20,576 nt of DNA from Chromera velia (Eukaryota > Sar > Chromeraceae). The stretch is taken from assembly GCA_018398765.1 (NCBI GenBank), contig JAHBMJ010003348.1, positions 15,001 through 35,576 on the forward strand. The letters run 5' to 3'. Shown one piece after another: positions 1-9,848 of the stretch (position 1 is the stretch's first letter; every line of letters starts with the position of its first letter). A model generated the notes under the pieces. The model worked only from the letters and a program-made list of their open reading frames with translations, did no database searches and was not told the DNA's origin. The position numbers and the translations under genes are program-made.

Positions 1-958
1 CGCATGGATGGAAAGGGAATTTTGCCGCTCTCTCGATCAGAAAGGAATTTCGGCTTCCAAAAGCATTGCAAGAACAAATGAGAGCTAGAAAAGGTAACAC
101 AAAACAATTAGAACCCACCGACGATGGAATTGTACAGGGTCACATTCAACTCCTTGATGTTTCGCTCCACCTCCCCGACTGTTCTCGGTATGGTATGAAT
201 TGGTTGCAGGACATATTAATATATGAAGACGCTAAGCAATATAAATGTGAAGACAAACGAGCAGCTAGGAGGGGGGGGAGGGGGGACGATCAATTGAAAG
301 CTCTGCTGGAGGAGAATTAAGCGAATGATGCTCTGGGTGCATTCAGAGGAGAAATAGCAGACAGATGAAAAAAAGCAATCTAGCAGACAGAGAGGCAGAG
401 GCTAAGAGAGAGAAAAGGGAAAATGTTCGGGGACTTCAAGTGACAAAACAAAAACGCACCTAGAGAAACAAGTCGCATGCACATGGAGACTCTGAAAGGC
501 AGCACTGGCTAGACAGGAGGTGACGAGAAGTCATACGGACTTTGTCCACTGTATGTGTGCATCCATCTCTCTCTCTCTCTCTCTCTGTGCGGGCGCGTGG
601 GTGGGTGTGATCCAGAAGCCATCGCTTTGCATGTCAATGTATAAATCTGCCTTCACCTGATTCTTCTCACGGACTTACTCATCTGATTCATCTGGGTCAT
701 CCCACTCTCTACTTCCCGGATGCGGTCGTCGTGCGTGTCGATCGCGCTGAGTAGGATTCCCGTCTCTCGAACCGACATGCCGGGGGTCGGAGAGGGCTGT
801 GGCGGGTTTGAGACCGATGGTTTTTTCTTCTTCGACGAGTCTGCTTGAGACTTCTGGGCGTCTGAAGCGACAGATGACGCACGCGCGCCCCATCTCTGTT
901 GCTGCATTGCCATCAGCTCTGCAGATGCGCGGACGGAAAGCAATTGCAAGCTCATTTC
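1..958 (-). CDS. Tentative coiled-coil protein, 3' part of gene, runs off left edge
   Basis: Not recognised as a known family. On the minus strand an exon 958..679 follows an acceptor (gatacag) and ends at a consensus donor GTAAGT in phase 1. A second exon 178..123 follows an acceptor (gaacag) in phase 1 and ends in phase 0 at a GTCGGT donor, a type common in this window. The two phases match. The joined product has a Ser/Pro/Lys-rich stretch (KKKKPSVSNPPQPSPTPG), then a heptad-like segment (SAIDTHDDRIREVESGM, then IGEVERNIKELN) that continues smoothly across the splice junction. It could be a coiled coil or a SNARE-like helix. ATG 955-953 lies just inside the first exon and could be a start, but an upstream exon is equally possible. 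If the intron is not real, the first exon's frame simply stops at 653. The frame upstream of 958 crosses a CAGA repeat and is not counted as coding. Confidence 0.38.
566..586. repeat. (CT)n microsatellite
   Basis: About ten CT units, inside the proposed intron 678..179 of the left-edge minus-strand gene. Confidence 0.9.
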
Positions 959-1011
959 CTGTATCATTATGATTTTTTCCCAATCTTCACAGACAAACAA
1001 ATCGTGGCATT

Positions 1012-1048
<37 letters not shown>

Positions 1049-1100
1049 TATATGACAGACAGACAGACAGACAGACAGGCAGGCAGGCAGGCAGGCAGGC
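1012..1100. repeat. Compound tetranucleotide repeat (ACAG)n then (GCAG)n
   Basis: ACAG units run from about 1017, are broken once by tatg near 1051, resume, and convert cleanly into GCAG units from about 1077 to 1100. The same two motifs recur at intron ends elsewhere in the window. Confidence 0.95.
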
Positions 1101-2047
1101 GGCTCGTCACGACACAGAAGAATAGCAGGAAAGAACCAATAGACAGAAATGGGCACACAGACACCGGGCTGATCACCTCTCACCGCGTGTAGACGGCTGA
1201 GACAAAGCGACCGACTGAGAGACGCATAAGTAGATTCGTAGAGACACATGCATCCATACATGTGTGGGCGTATATGCAGTTTGAAAGCCACAGAAACATC
1301 TTCAGAAAGACAGATAGAGGTGCGGAACAGCAATCCGCCAGCCAAAAGGCCTTCTAGCCCTGAAACATATGAAGAGCTTTTAGACCCAACACGTGTGTTG
1401 CTTTGCAAGCAAGCAGTCATACATGTGTTGTTTCGATCGATCAATGGGAATGGGGGCATGCCAACGTCTATATGTTTGTGTACCCAAGGACAATAAACCC
1501 TTCAACACGAACCTTGCAGCGTCAGCTTCTCGTTTTTTGCATATCCTCCCCCTTGCTGCGCCATGGTTGAAAGCGTCCCTTCGCAGCGAGTTGACGGTTG
1601 TTATTTCCTGATTTTTGCCGCTTCTTCTGGGCCCCCCCTTTATCTGTTGAGCCTGATCTGCTTATGCACACTTTTCTTGTGGTCAACAGCTACATGTCTG
1701 TGGTGCATAAGGAAAAAACTGCAGCACAAAACAAGAGGTTGCAGCAACTTTTAAGGTCATCATTTCACAACGTAACATGTGTTGCTTGAATGTGCTTCCC
1801 GCTGTTCTGACATCAACTCCGCACGGCACGTGATCGACCAAAGAGGGATCTTCAACTCCGTTCAGCCTTTCCCTGTCCGCCTATTCAGCTTCCGTAATGA
1901 CGCATCTGCTTCAAGACCCGATCCGACGACTTCCTGTACCCGCGGTGGACCGTCTGCATGTGCATGTCACTTCAATTGCATGCATGGTTTGCCTTTTGGG
2001 GGCGGAGCTGGCACATGCTGGCTCCGGCCTGATTCCTCGGGCCCACA

Positions 2048-2101
2048 CTCGGGCCCATGCACAATGATGCCGCATGCCAGGCCCGGCAGGCCGGGCCCGA
2101 G
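2048..2101. repeat. GC-rich inverted repeat
   Basis: ctcgggccc at 2048-2056 is the exact reverse complement of gggcccgag at 2093-2101, with a 36 nt loop that is itself GC-rich. Another gggccc copy lies just upstream. No function is evident. Confidence 0.6.
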
Positions 2102-2496
2102 CTGCCGTCATCTGCCGCCCCTAGCCGTCGCATACACATACGGTTACATACCGTAAGACGAGACGAAACCATTTCTATCAACCCAGCCCTACCTCCAATC
2201 CAGAGACAATTTGTCTTTTTGCTAATCAGTGATGAGTAGTGATGAGAAACTATCAAAGTGGCTAGCAAAGTGGTTGCTCTTTCACAGAATATCTACGTTT
2301 CAAGGTTATAGCTACGACTTCTACCATTCTTTGTAGCTTTTACCTCCTTAGCAGTCTAGTAGCAGAATTAACTGTGTTTTTCATTTTTATTTTAGTTTTT
2401 TTTTTTTTGCATACATAAAAATTTAGAAGAGATATTTTTTTACAAGCTTGTGCTGCTTAAGGCTATATTTTGCATGCTTAGATAAAAATAACAGAT

Positions 2497-2741
2497 CTAG
2501 GCGACACACAGTGGTTAAAAAAAAAAAAAAAGAATAGACATATCAAAATTTTTTTTTTTTCTTTTTTTTTTTTTGTCTGACGGTCAAAGGTTTAAGCAAA
2601 CTTAGCAAAGGTAGGTTTTGTAGTTAGATGTGTTTTTGTTATATGTTTAGCACTTCCAATAAAATAATGAAAAAAAAAATAAAAAAGATTCGGCTTCTCA
2701 AAATTTTTTTTTTCTTTTTTTTATCACTGTGCGTCGCCTAG
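2497..2741. mobile_element. MITE-like non-autonomous DNA transposon (8 bp TSD, hAT-like)
   Basis: Left terminal inverted repeat 2497-2513 (ctaggcgacacacagtg) matches the reverse complement of the right end 2725-2741 at 16 of 17 bases. Immediately outside both ends is the same 8 bp word, taacagat, at 2489-2496 and 2742-2749, a perfect target-site duplication. The 245 bp interior is AT-rich with A and T runs and has no coding potential. Known biology: 8 bp duplications are typical of hAT and P superfamily elements. That assignment rests on duplication size and is an inference. The near-identical ends and perfect duplication suggest a fairly recent insertion. Confidence 0.8.
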
Positions 2742-3026
2742 TAACAGATTCGGCATTTGAGGCAAAACCCAATCCTTTCTACATAAATCCGTATCCCAAT
2801 ATATCCCAATAAAATCTATTTAATACATACTTCAATTTGGAGCCTTAAACATCTTACTATTAAGACCATAATAATATGTTTTAATGAAATTGAATGAATC
2901 CTAATTTATATCTCGACATTTGATCATTTGAAATTGAACAATGCGTCTGCAACGAGTTTTTTCTAGAGTTTTTTTGTTTAACAGACAAACAAGTTGTCTG
3001 TACCTCGGATAGCGCAGCTGTACCTG

Positions 3027-3089
3027 GTGATGAATCCTGGCAGAAGCCAGCCTCGATCGCTAGGTCGATCGTCGGCGGGGATTCGTCAC
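3027..3089. other. Foldable three-way-junction element, possible structured RNA
   Basis: gtgatgaatcc (3027-3037) pairs over 11 bp, with one G-U pair, with ggattcgtcac (3079-3089). Inside are two hairpins: tggc/gcca with an agaa loop (3038-3049), and cgatcg/cgatcg with a 6 nt loop (3054-3071). It does not match a tRNA or a hammerhead core. It may be chance or a degenerate element. Confidence 0.3.
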
Positions 3090-3454
3090 AAATAGTCGCA
3101 AAGGCATGCAGAAAGGCCTAGACCCGCCGCCCGAATTCAGCTGTCTCTGAGAACGAGCCAAAAAACTTTCTCCATGCGAATAGCAATACAAAAAGAAGAC
3201 CTCTTCTTCTCCCCGCCCGCCTTTCTAGCCGCCCTTCTTTTCACTGGGCAATCGATCTTCGGCAGTACATCCGTTTGTTTCTCTTCTGAAATTACCAGAA
3301 GATAAAACTTCCTTCCTCCATCAGAAGTTCCAGAACAGCAATAATCGATGGATGCCCATTTGATCTTATGGACGCTTGCGTTTTTTCTTCACTCACTGCT
3401 CACCCAAGGGCGTTAAGACTCAGTGCGTTTGTGCACGTCTACCTTGCATGTTTC

Positions 3455-3514
3455 TCTGTCTGTCTGTCTGCCTGTCTGTCTGTCTGTCTATCTGTCTGCC
3501 TGTCTGTCTGTCTG
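3455..3514. repeat. (CTGT)n tetranucleotide repeat with CTGC and CTAT variants
   Basis: About 15 units of a CTGT repeat with occasional CTGC and CTAT units, downstream of the UBLCP1 stop codon. Confidence 0.95.
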
Positions 3515-3572
3515 GCTCTCACCAAATAGCTGAACATGTAGTCGCTCCAACAGAAAGCGAAGATGACAAAAG

Positions 3573-3600
3573 GATGGAAGGAAGGAAGGAAGGAAGGAAG
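3573..3600. repeat. (GGAA)n tetranucleotide repeat
   Basis: About seven GGAA units between the CTGT repeat and the UBLCP1 3' end. Confidence 0.9.
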
Positions 3601-3752
3601 CTTGCAGACTCACTCACCCTTCTCAATCATATTTGTCTGCACTGCCCCACTGCTCCAACCCCGCCCCTCCCTCCCACCCCACCCCACAAAAAAAGAAGAT
3701 CGCTCGGCACCCTTAATTATCACCCCAGCGTCCCCCCCCCGCTCTTCTCAAT

Positions 3753-4663
3753 TCACCCCATCTTGGCCACCTCGTCCTTCCAGTCTCTGTGGTCCTTCGA
3801 AGTCACGTCCTCCAAAGTCGCCACCTTCCGAAGGTAACGTGCAAGCGCGACCAACTCGATGTCCGTCTGCCTCTTGGCCATCCTGCGTGCACACTCACGT
3901 CGATCCACGGTAATTCTGGTTGAGAGGAGAAAAATGAGCAGGCAGGCGGACAGGTTGACTGACTTTTTGGGGGAAGCGGGGAAGAAACAGAAAAAGAGAA
4001 TAGCTCCATTTCCTTCCTTTACTTTAAACCCAGCATGCCCTCTCTACTCCCTCCTTCCTTCCTTCTGCTCTGGACAACCGCAAAGAAAGTTAAATAATGA
4101 CCGGTGGATGCATGGAAGAGAAGACAGAGGACAGAAAACCAGGCAGGCAGGCAGGCAGGCAGGTCCCCCTCCCTCCCTTCCTCCCTACCTGTATGAGGAG
4201 ACCTTGACCCCGTTCTTCGGGTTCATCGCGAAGTTCCTCGACAGATCGTCGATGTGCAAAGTGTTGTGAGGGCCCCAGACGGGAAACTTCGACCAGATGA
4301 TCTCAAGGGCCTTCACCTGAGGGATGGGTGGATGCATCAACGCATCCATCCATCCATCCATCAATTCATCCTCTCGGTCAGTCGGCCAGTTAGAGGGAGA
4401 GAACAGGGAGAAGAAACCAAAAGTTGCAGGAAAGTCGTCAGCGAAAGACACAAAGGAAGGAAGGAATGAGGGAAGGAGGGAAGGGGAAAGAAGGAACCGA
4501 AGACAGCAAATGGAAAGAAACCAAGAGAGGCAGAATGACAGACATACGGAAGAGAAAGTTGCGCGTTGTGAACAAGATAAAATGTGCTAAAAAAGGAGGG
4601 GAGAGCTATGAGAAAAAAAAAAAACAGAGGTGTGAGGTCAGCAGGCTGGGATAGCAGCTCAAG

Positions 4664-4701
<38 letters not shown>

Positions 4702-4731
4702 AAGAAAGAAAACAAAGAAAGAAAGGAAGAA

Positions 4732-4772
<41 letters not shown>

Positions 4773-5433
4773 TCGATCAACATGCAGACGATGGAACAAA
4801 ATGAAAAAAAACCAACCCCCCGCGTACCTCATGCTGCCTCTGAGATCCGTCCTTCTGCCGCGAGGAGACTGTGAACATTGAAGACCTGCATATGCGCACA
4901 AATAGATTCCTCCCCCGTAAGTACCCTCCCTGTCTACGTATCTACACTCAGAGCCCCCCATCATTTGTCCATCCCCCCCCCCACCCATCCATCGGTGTCC
5001 CTTTCCTGCTTTCGTCTCTTTGCCCACCTCACAGCAACCACTCAAAGAAGGCCGGGCGTACTCTCGCAGAAGGAAGAACCACAATTGGTCGGTCATCCAT
5101 CCATCCATCCCACGCGACCCAGGAAGGACTATCAATCCGTAGACGACGACAAGAAAAAGAAGCGAGCCACGAATTCAATCAAGCAGACCCACCCATGCAC
5201 CGACCCAGCGACCAACAAAACGACCCACCGATCCATCACGAAGGAGAGTCTGTAGTTGGAGTTCGTCAGGAACCCCAGTTCTGTGCACTTCATCTCCACC
5301 CACTTCCAGTGCGTCTGGCTCCACACACACAGGTCAAACCACTCGTAGACCGTTGTCATGAACTCCTCGAGGTAAGGCCGTTTCAGATGCTCCACACTCT
5401 CTGCAAACATAGATCATCGTGTTTCCATTTCAG

Positions 5434-5527
<94 letters not shown>

Positions 5528-6562
5528 ATAACAAAAAAAAGCCCTGGCTGGTACCTCGTACCTGTCTGCGGGCGTGCCGATGAGCATGAACTGGTTTTTC
5601 TTCTTGAACTGGAGGAGCGGTAGGAGATCAGCATCCGTGGGATTTCCCTTCCCTCCTACTGTGACGCCAATCAGCTTCTGCGATTAGCGAAAGAGAAGAA
5701 AGAGTAAAGCAAGAGGGGGGGGTGAAATTTCTGGACCCCCCTCTGTACTAACACTGGAGTCACTGCAGGTTCGAGAAAAAGGTTTTGCACGGCCTGGGAA
5801 TGCACATGTTGCGTCTCCATGGGGAGGGGGATCCTTCCATGACTCATAGATGAACAACGGGAGCTGGCCAAAGCCCAATCCTTCAGTGCACTTGCCAGCT
5901 ACCTTGACAGGAAGCACCAGTTGCAACCCCCCCTCCTCCGGGTTTGCTGCCTGAGAAAAATTGACTCGACAAGCAATTGGTGGAGCAAAACATACCCAAG
6001 ACCACCAACCCCAAAACACTCACAACAAGTCTGAGAGTCAACCTGAAGAAAGAGATCAGAAAGGAAAACAACAACTCCAACAATGGACTGACTGACTGAC
6101 TTGTCGTGCAATTGGAATGTTGACTTCCGCCTCTATTTTCATCTTCAAGTCGTTGAACGTGAATGTCTCAAAGTCAGCCGGACAGAAAGTAAACGTCAGC
6201 GCCCTCTTACCCCACATGGCTGTGAGGACAACCAACTCCTCTTCTTCCTGTCCCTGCTGTTCGACCACCAGAGCAGAAGGAGAAAGAGGAACACCGGAAT
6301 CGCTTCCCGCGGCTGCCGCAGCAGCTGCTGCAGCGTTGTTGGTAGTGCTGGAAGAGGAAGACGCTGAAGCCGCAGCGGCAGCACTTCCCTCGTGCTTCTG
6401 CTCCTGTTGCGAAACAGGAGGAGTGGACTCCTCTTTCGTCTCCTCTGCGTTGGCCATCAAGATGTCCTCCTGTGTGGGTGCTCTCGATCTCCTTCCCTCC
6501 ACTTCCATATCGACAGCTGTGGACTCGCCTGAGATGCCGTTTTCTGAGGGCGAGGACGCCAT
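3753..6562 (-). CDS. UBLCP1: UBLCP1-like ubiquitin-like domain CTD phosphatase, catalytic exon missing
   Basis: Six exons fit: 6562..6101, 5677..5562, 5400..5229, 4885..4828, 4316..4189, 3882..3753 (stop TGA 3755-3753). UBLCP1 is a nuclear HAD-type Ser/Thr phosphatase that binds the 26S proteasome through its UBL domain and dephosphorylates it. Residues 1-108 are disordered, with poly-Ala and poly-Ser. The UBL domain spans roughly residues 110-192 (MWGKRALTFTF through FMLIGTPAD, split by intron 1). Exon 3 carries RPYLEEF and WSQTHWKWVE, like human RPYLHEF and WSATNMKWIE. Exon 5 has the acidic motif IDDLSRNFAMNPKNG. Exon 6 is the typical C-terminal helix (YLRKVATLEDV) ending close to the family's usual end. 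Phases match at every junction except exon 2 to exon 3 (donor phase 2, acceptor phase 1). The DxDxT nucleophile segment, about 60-75 residues in human, is not found there. It may be an assembly deletion or a real loss. ATG 6562-6560 is the first start in frame. Confidence 0.88.
4139..4162. repeat. (GCAG)n repeat in UBLCP1 intron 5
   Basis: About six GCAG units (CTGC on the coding strand), some 25 bp inside the 5' end of intron 4188..3883. Confidence 0.9.
4666..4771. repeat. Compound purine repeat (AG)n-(AAAG)n-(AG)n
   Basis: Two long AG runs (about 4666-4697 and 4734-4769) separated by AAAG/GGAA-type sequence, inside UBLCP1 intron 4827..4317. On the coding strand it is a long pyrimidine tract upstream of the exon 5 acceptor. 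Confidence 0.95.
5434..5525. repeat. Compound microsatellite (AC)n(AG)n at the UBLCP1 exon gap
   Basis: (AC)n from about 5434 to 5464 runs directly into (AG)n from about 5465 to 5525. It fills most of the 161 bp between UBLCP1 exons 2 and 3, exactly where the catalytic exon should be. A repeat like this is a classic place for an assembler to collapse or misjoin. Confidence 0.95.
5678..6100 (-). other. UBLCP1 intron 1 with GTCA-repeat donor
   Basis: The intron begins with GTCAGTCAGTCAGTCC, four tandem GTCA/GTCC units starting at the splice site, and ends cgcag. Joining residue 154 (IARQ) to KLIGVTVGG keeps phase 0 and restores the conserved UBL strand order. An open frame across part of it (5684-6019) is not coding. 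Confidence 0.8.
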
Positions 6563-7664
6563 GTTTTTCGTACGTCACTTGTGGTTGCGCGAGAGTCCGT
6601 CCCTCCCGTCTCGCAGCAAAAAGGAGTTAAACCTGTAGACCTTGCAATACCAAGTAGAGGCTAGAGACCTTCAGTCAGTTACTTTGGAAGATTCGACCGT
6701 GAAGATCCAGAGAAAGAGCAGACCAGAGAGTCGTGCCGAGGGACCAGGACAGGAAGACTATCAGCGAGACCGCTTTCCGTCTGTGCGGGCGCTGGCTATC
6801 AATTGATCTGTTGATTCTCGTTTGGACTACAGGACAATCAATCGGAACGAATCAAAGGAGAAAATTGAAGCGCATGCCTGAGCAGACAGCTATCGACAAA
6901 ACCGAATTTGTACTGTCGTCGGAGATCGAGAACGATGATTGATCGACACCAAGACTTCAGTCTGGTCGGAAGATGGCCGGAAGTTGAGCCGCCGAGGTAT
7001 CCACGCGAGCTTGTGGCGAATTAAGTGTTGTTCAACACACCAGGAAGCCCAGATTTCAAGGCACTCATCCGTTTGTTCGTGTTTTTTTCTCAGGGCACTA
7101 ACATATTGAAGTCCTCGATCGGATCGAAATCAAATTCAAAGGGCCCCAGAAAATTATTGATTCAAGAAAAAACTCAGCATCTTCAAAATTCTTAATAATG
7201 ATGATCATAGCGTGGCTAAGCGTGCGGCTTCCGAAAAACAGTGGCCATCCGTGGTTCTCCTCCATTAGCTAGGAAAAATCACAAAAAAAATCACCAAAAT
7301 GCCCATGCACGCAAAAGAAAAAAAGAAAAATGTGTGGCTGCATGAGGGAAAAAAAGTGAAATCTGTGCCATCATGTGCCATCCGCTATCATCCGCTTCTC
7401 AATCTTTCTCATGTTTTCTCCCATTGCAAGGCAAATCAAGGCGACCTCCGATCACGGAATCAAGGACTCCGACTAACTTGTTTCTTGCATTGACTTACAG
7501 CTCGACTGAAGCAGTTTGTGCACACGCACGCCAGTGACGTGATTTTGTGATCTTCTTCATTGGCGCGACATTCTGGCAACAACTGCACTTTGTTGATCTG
7601 CGACGGAAGACTGGAACCTACTTCGCACCTTTCTCTCCCGTCTGTACAAAACCTGAGAGAGAAA
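6563..7664. promoter_or_regulatory. Shared intergenic region between divergent UBLCP1 and DEK genes
   Basis: The start codons of UBLCP1 (minus, 6562) and DEK (plus, 7665) face away from each other across 1.1 kb, so promoters and 5' UTRs for both must lie here unless there are untranslated upstream exons. No TATA box or initiator can be assigned with confidence. The region has no long microsatellite, unlike the flanking introns. Small open frames inside (for example 6733-6942) have no family features. Confidence 0.5.
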
Positions 7665-9264
7665 ATGTCTGCTGAAGAAGTTGCCCCGGCTGCCGTCCCC
7701 ATGGAGGAGGAGCCTCCAAAAGTGGAAGAAGAGGAAGCGCAGGAGGAGGCTGCAGAGGCAAAACAAGAGGACCATGGAGGTTGGCCTCCTCAGCTCCAGA
7801 GAGCAAAAGTAAAACCGGCCTCGACCAGTAATCTCGATTGTCATGAATACGAAAGAGCTAGAAGCAAAGCCGCAGTGTACACTCCGCTCTCTGCCTGTCA
7901 TTGCAAGTTGGAAGGAACTCTGTATGCCCTCCTTTTCCTTTCACCCACTCGGAAATCCTGTCTGACCCTTTCGCTTCCTTCTCTCTTTGCTTCCTGGTAT
8001 CGCTCTGACGGTGTTGCCATCCGCACCTTTTCCATGATCCCGTTCGACTTTTCTTGCTTTGTATCTGCTTAGGGGCCTTCTTGCCTTCGTGTAAGACTCG
8101 TGCAGTGGTTTTGGCATCAGTGTGTCGTTCCTTCCGCTGAAACATGCATGACAAACCTCGATCGTTTCCCTGAATTTCCCTGTGGAGTGTTTCCGGAAGT
8201 GCGAGTGAGTGTACAACTGTCCGTCCCAACCCGTACGAACGCGATCCATCCGACTGTGCTCCCGTGATTGTACATTCCTACCAGCTGTATGTCTGATTAG
8301 TTTGCGGTGTACATGAATGTGTTTGCCGCCGTGTGCTGCTCGCAGAGGACGCGGTGGACTCCAAGAAGAGGAAGAGAGGAGGGGCTGCTGCTGCTGCTGC
8401 TGCTGTTGCTGCTGCAGGAGCCGCAGGGGTCAGTGAGTGGGTGTGCGTGGGGTCGCTGGCTGGAGAAAGAACAAATTGCGGGAGATAGAAAAGGAATCCA
8501 AAACCACACTTTGCCCCTTTGAATCAAAAGACAACGATCAGGGTGCTTCTTTCTCTCGTTCTCTATCTCTTTCCATCTGGACGTCATATGCTTGCTTGAT
8601 GGGAATCCGACAGGGGCACATGAAAGAAAACCCTGAGGCTGTCACGTTCGAATCAAGCAAGTGTATACATCTGGTTTGTCTTTCTGCTCCGACTCTCTGC
8701 CGCCTGATGGTCCCAAGCTTCTTTGGGCCCTCTTGACTTTGATTGCAGGAAGTTCGCCGATCTGGTCGTGAGAGGAAAGCGGTCCGTCCGTCCGTCTGTT
8801 GGTGGTAGCATGGGGTGCGGACGAAAAAAGAAATGAGGGGGGCCCAGAAGGCATGCAGAGGAGTGAAGGGCAGTGCATGCTCAGCGAAGTGCTATTGTGA
8901 TCATTTTGCGAGACCTTATTGAATGTCACTAGACAGCGTCGCACTGCGAGTCTGCTTCTTGTGCTTTTTGTTGATTTTACGAAACCCTGCAGGGCTCTCG
9001 TCTCTCTGTCTGTGTGTGTCTTCACAGCATGTGTACCCATGCAGTTTGGCTGGTTCAGCGGTGCAACTTCCCGTGTCCTCGGTTGCCTTGCCCTTGTTCC
9101 TTTCCATCCATATTTCATCTCTGTGCCTCTTCATTTCACCTCCCTCTGCCCTGCATGCATGCATGATCCATGCATGCATGCAGGTGACTTTCTACAAAAC
9201 CGAAATTGCGGCGCCGAAAGAGAAGAAGAAAGTGGAGGTCGGTCAGATGGCGAACTCTTCTTTC

Positions 9265-9297
<33 letters not shown>

Positions 9298-9813
9298 TTC
9301 GTTCCTCCTCGCAATCGATCGCTCTCACGTGAGAGATTTTCGTCTTCTCTCGTCTTGCTCCCTTGATTTCCCTTCTTCTATCCTTCCATAACATATGCCT
9401 TGTTCATCTTATTTACTGACTGCATCATGGGAGGGAGGGAGGGAAGGAAGCGTCTTCCAATTTCCCCCCCCAACAGTTTGTTTGAAGGAAGGGGCTGCAT
9501 GAGCGGGGGGGGTTGGTGCTCATGGGATGGTTGGTGCGTCACAACACCAACCAAGCGGATTCCAACGTTGTGTTTTGTTTCTCTCATAAACTATAGATCT
9601 CTCTGACGTTTTGTATTCACATTAATTCTCGCTGCCTGGCTGCCTGGGTGCCCGGCTGCTTCCTTGTAGGGATCCGGAGAGGAACTCGGACAGCTCCCGA
9701 AGGTGAAGGACATGCTCGCAAAGAAGCCGGTGGACTCTGAAGTCCTCAAGAAAATCCACAGAGTGATCCTGGGGGTCGGTCGGTCTGTCTGTCTGTCTGT
9801 TGGTTCTCTCTCT

Positions 9814-9848
<35 letters not shown>

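Larger units (their letters stand above)
959..3752. other. Intergenic region, 2.8 kb
   Basis: No gene supported. It lies upstream of the tentative left-edge minus gene and downstream of the UBLCP1 stop codon. It contains the ACAG/GCAG repeat, a GC-rich stretch near 1900-2150 with an inverted repeat, an AT-rich zone from about 2200 to 3000 holding a MITE-like element, a foldable element at 3027-3089, and CTGT and GGAA repeats near 3455-3600. The small open frames in it have no family features. Confidence 0.6.

Noticed and set aside
1012..1100. CRISPR-like array
   Set aside because: Simple 4-base tandem repeats without spacers, in a eukaryotic intergenic region.
968..1459. Upstream part of a 268-codon minus-strand open frame
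   Set aside because: It runs through the ACAG/GCAG repeat (Cys-Leu-Ser-Val repeats in translation) and has no family features. Only the part from 958 down is kept as a tentative exon.
3001..3089. Possible tRNA or hammerhead ribozyme
   Set aside because: The fold has three stems but lacks a tRNA T-loop/anticodon layout and the hammerhead CUGAUGA...GAAA core, so only an unnamed foldable element is reported.
4361..5135. Long Leu/Ser-rich minus-strand frames resembling membrane proteins
   Set aside because: They are translations of (AG)n pyrimidine tracts, not transmembrane segments.
4871..5623. 250-codon plus-strand open frame
   Set aside because: It is antisense to UBLCP1 exons and crosses the (AC)n(AG)n repeat (Thr-His, then Arg-Glu repeats). 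A shadow frame.
5684..6019. Minus-strand open frame with a fragment faintly like a UBL strand (VKVAGK)
   Set aside because: The true UBL continuation (KLIGVTVGG) is at 5677..5562, in phase with exon 1 and much closer to the family, so this is intron.
8429..8437. Alternative consensus donor GTGAGT for DEK exon 2
   Set aside because: It would leave phase 1 and put a stop in exon 3. GTCAGT a few bases earlier keeps the conserved RRSGRERK frame.
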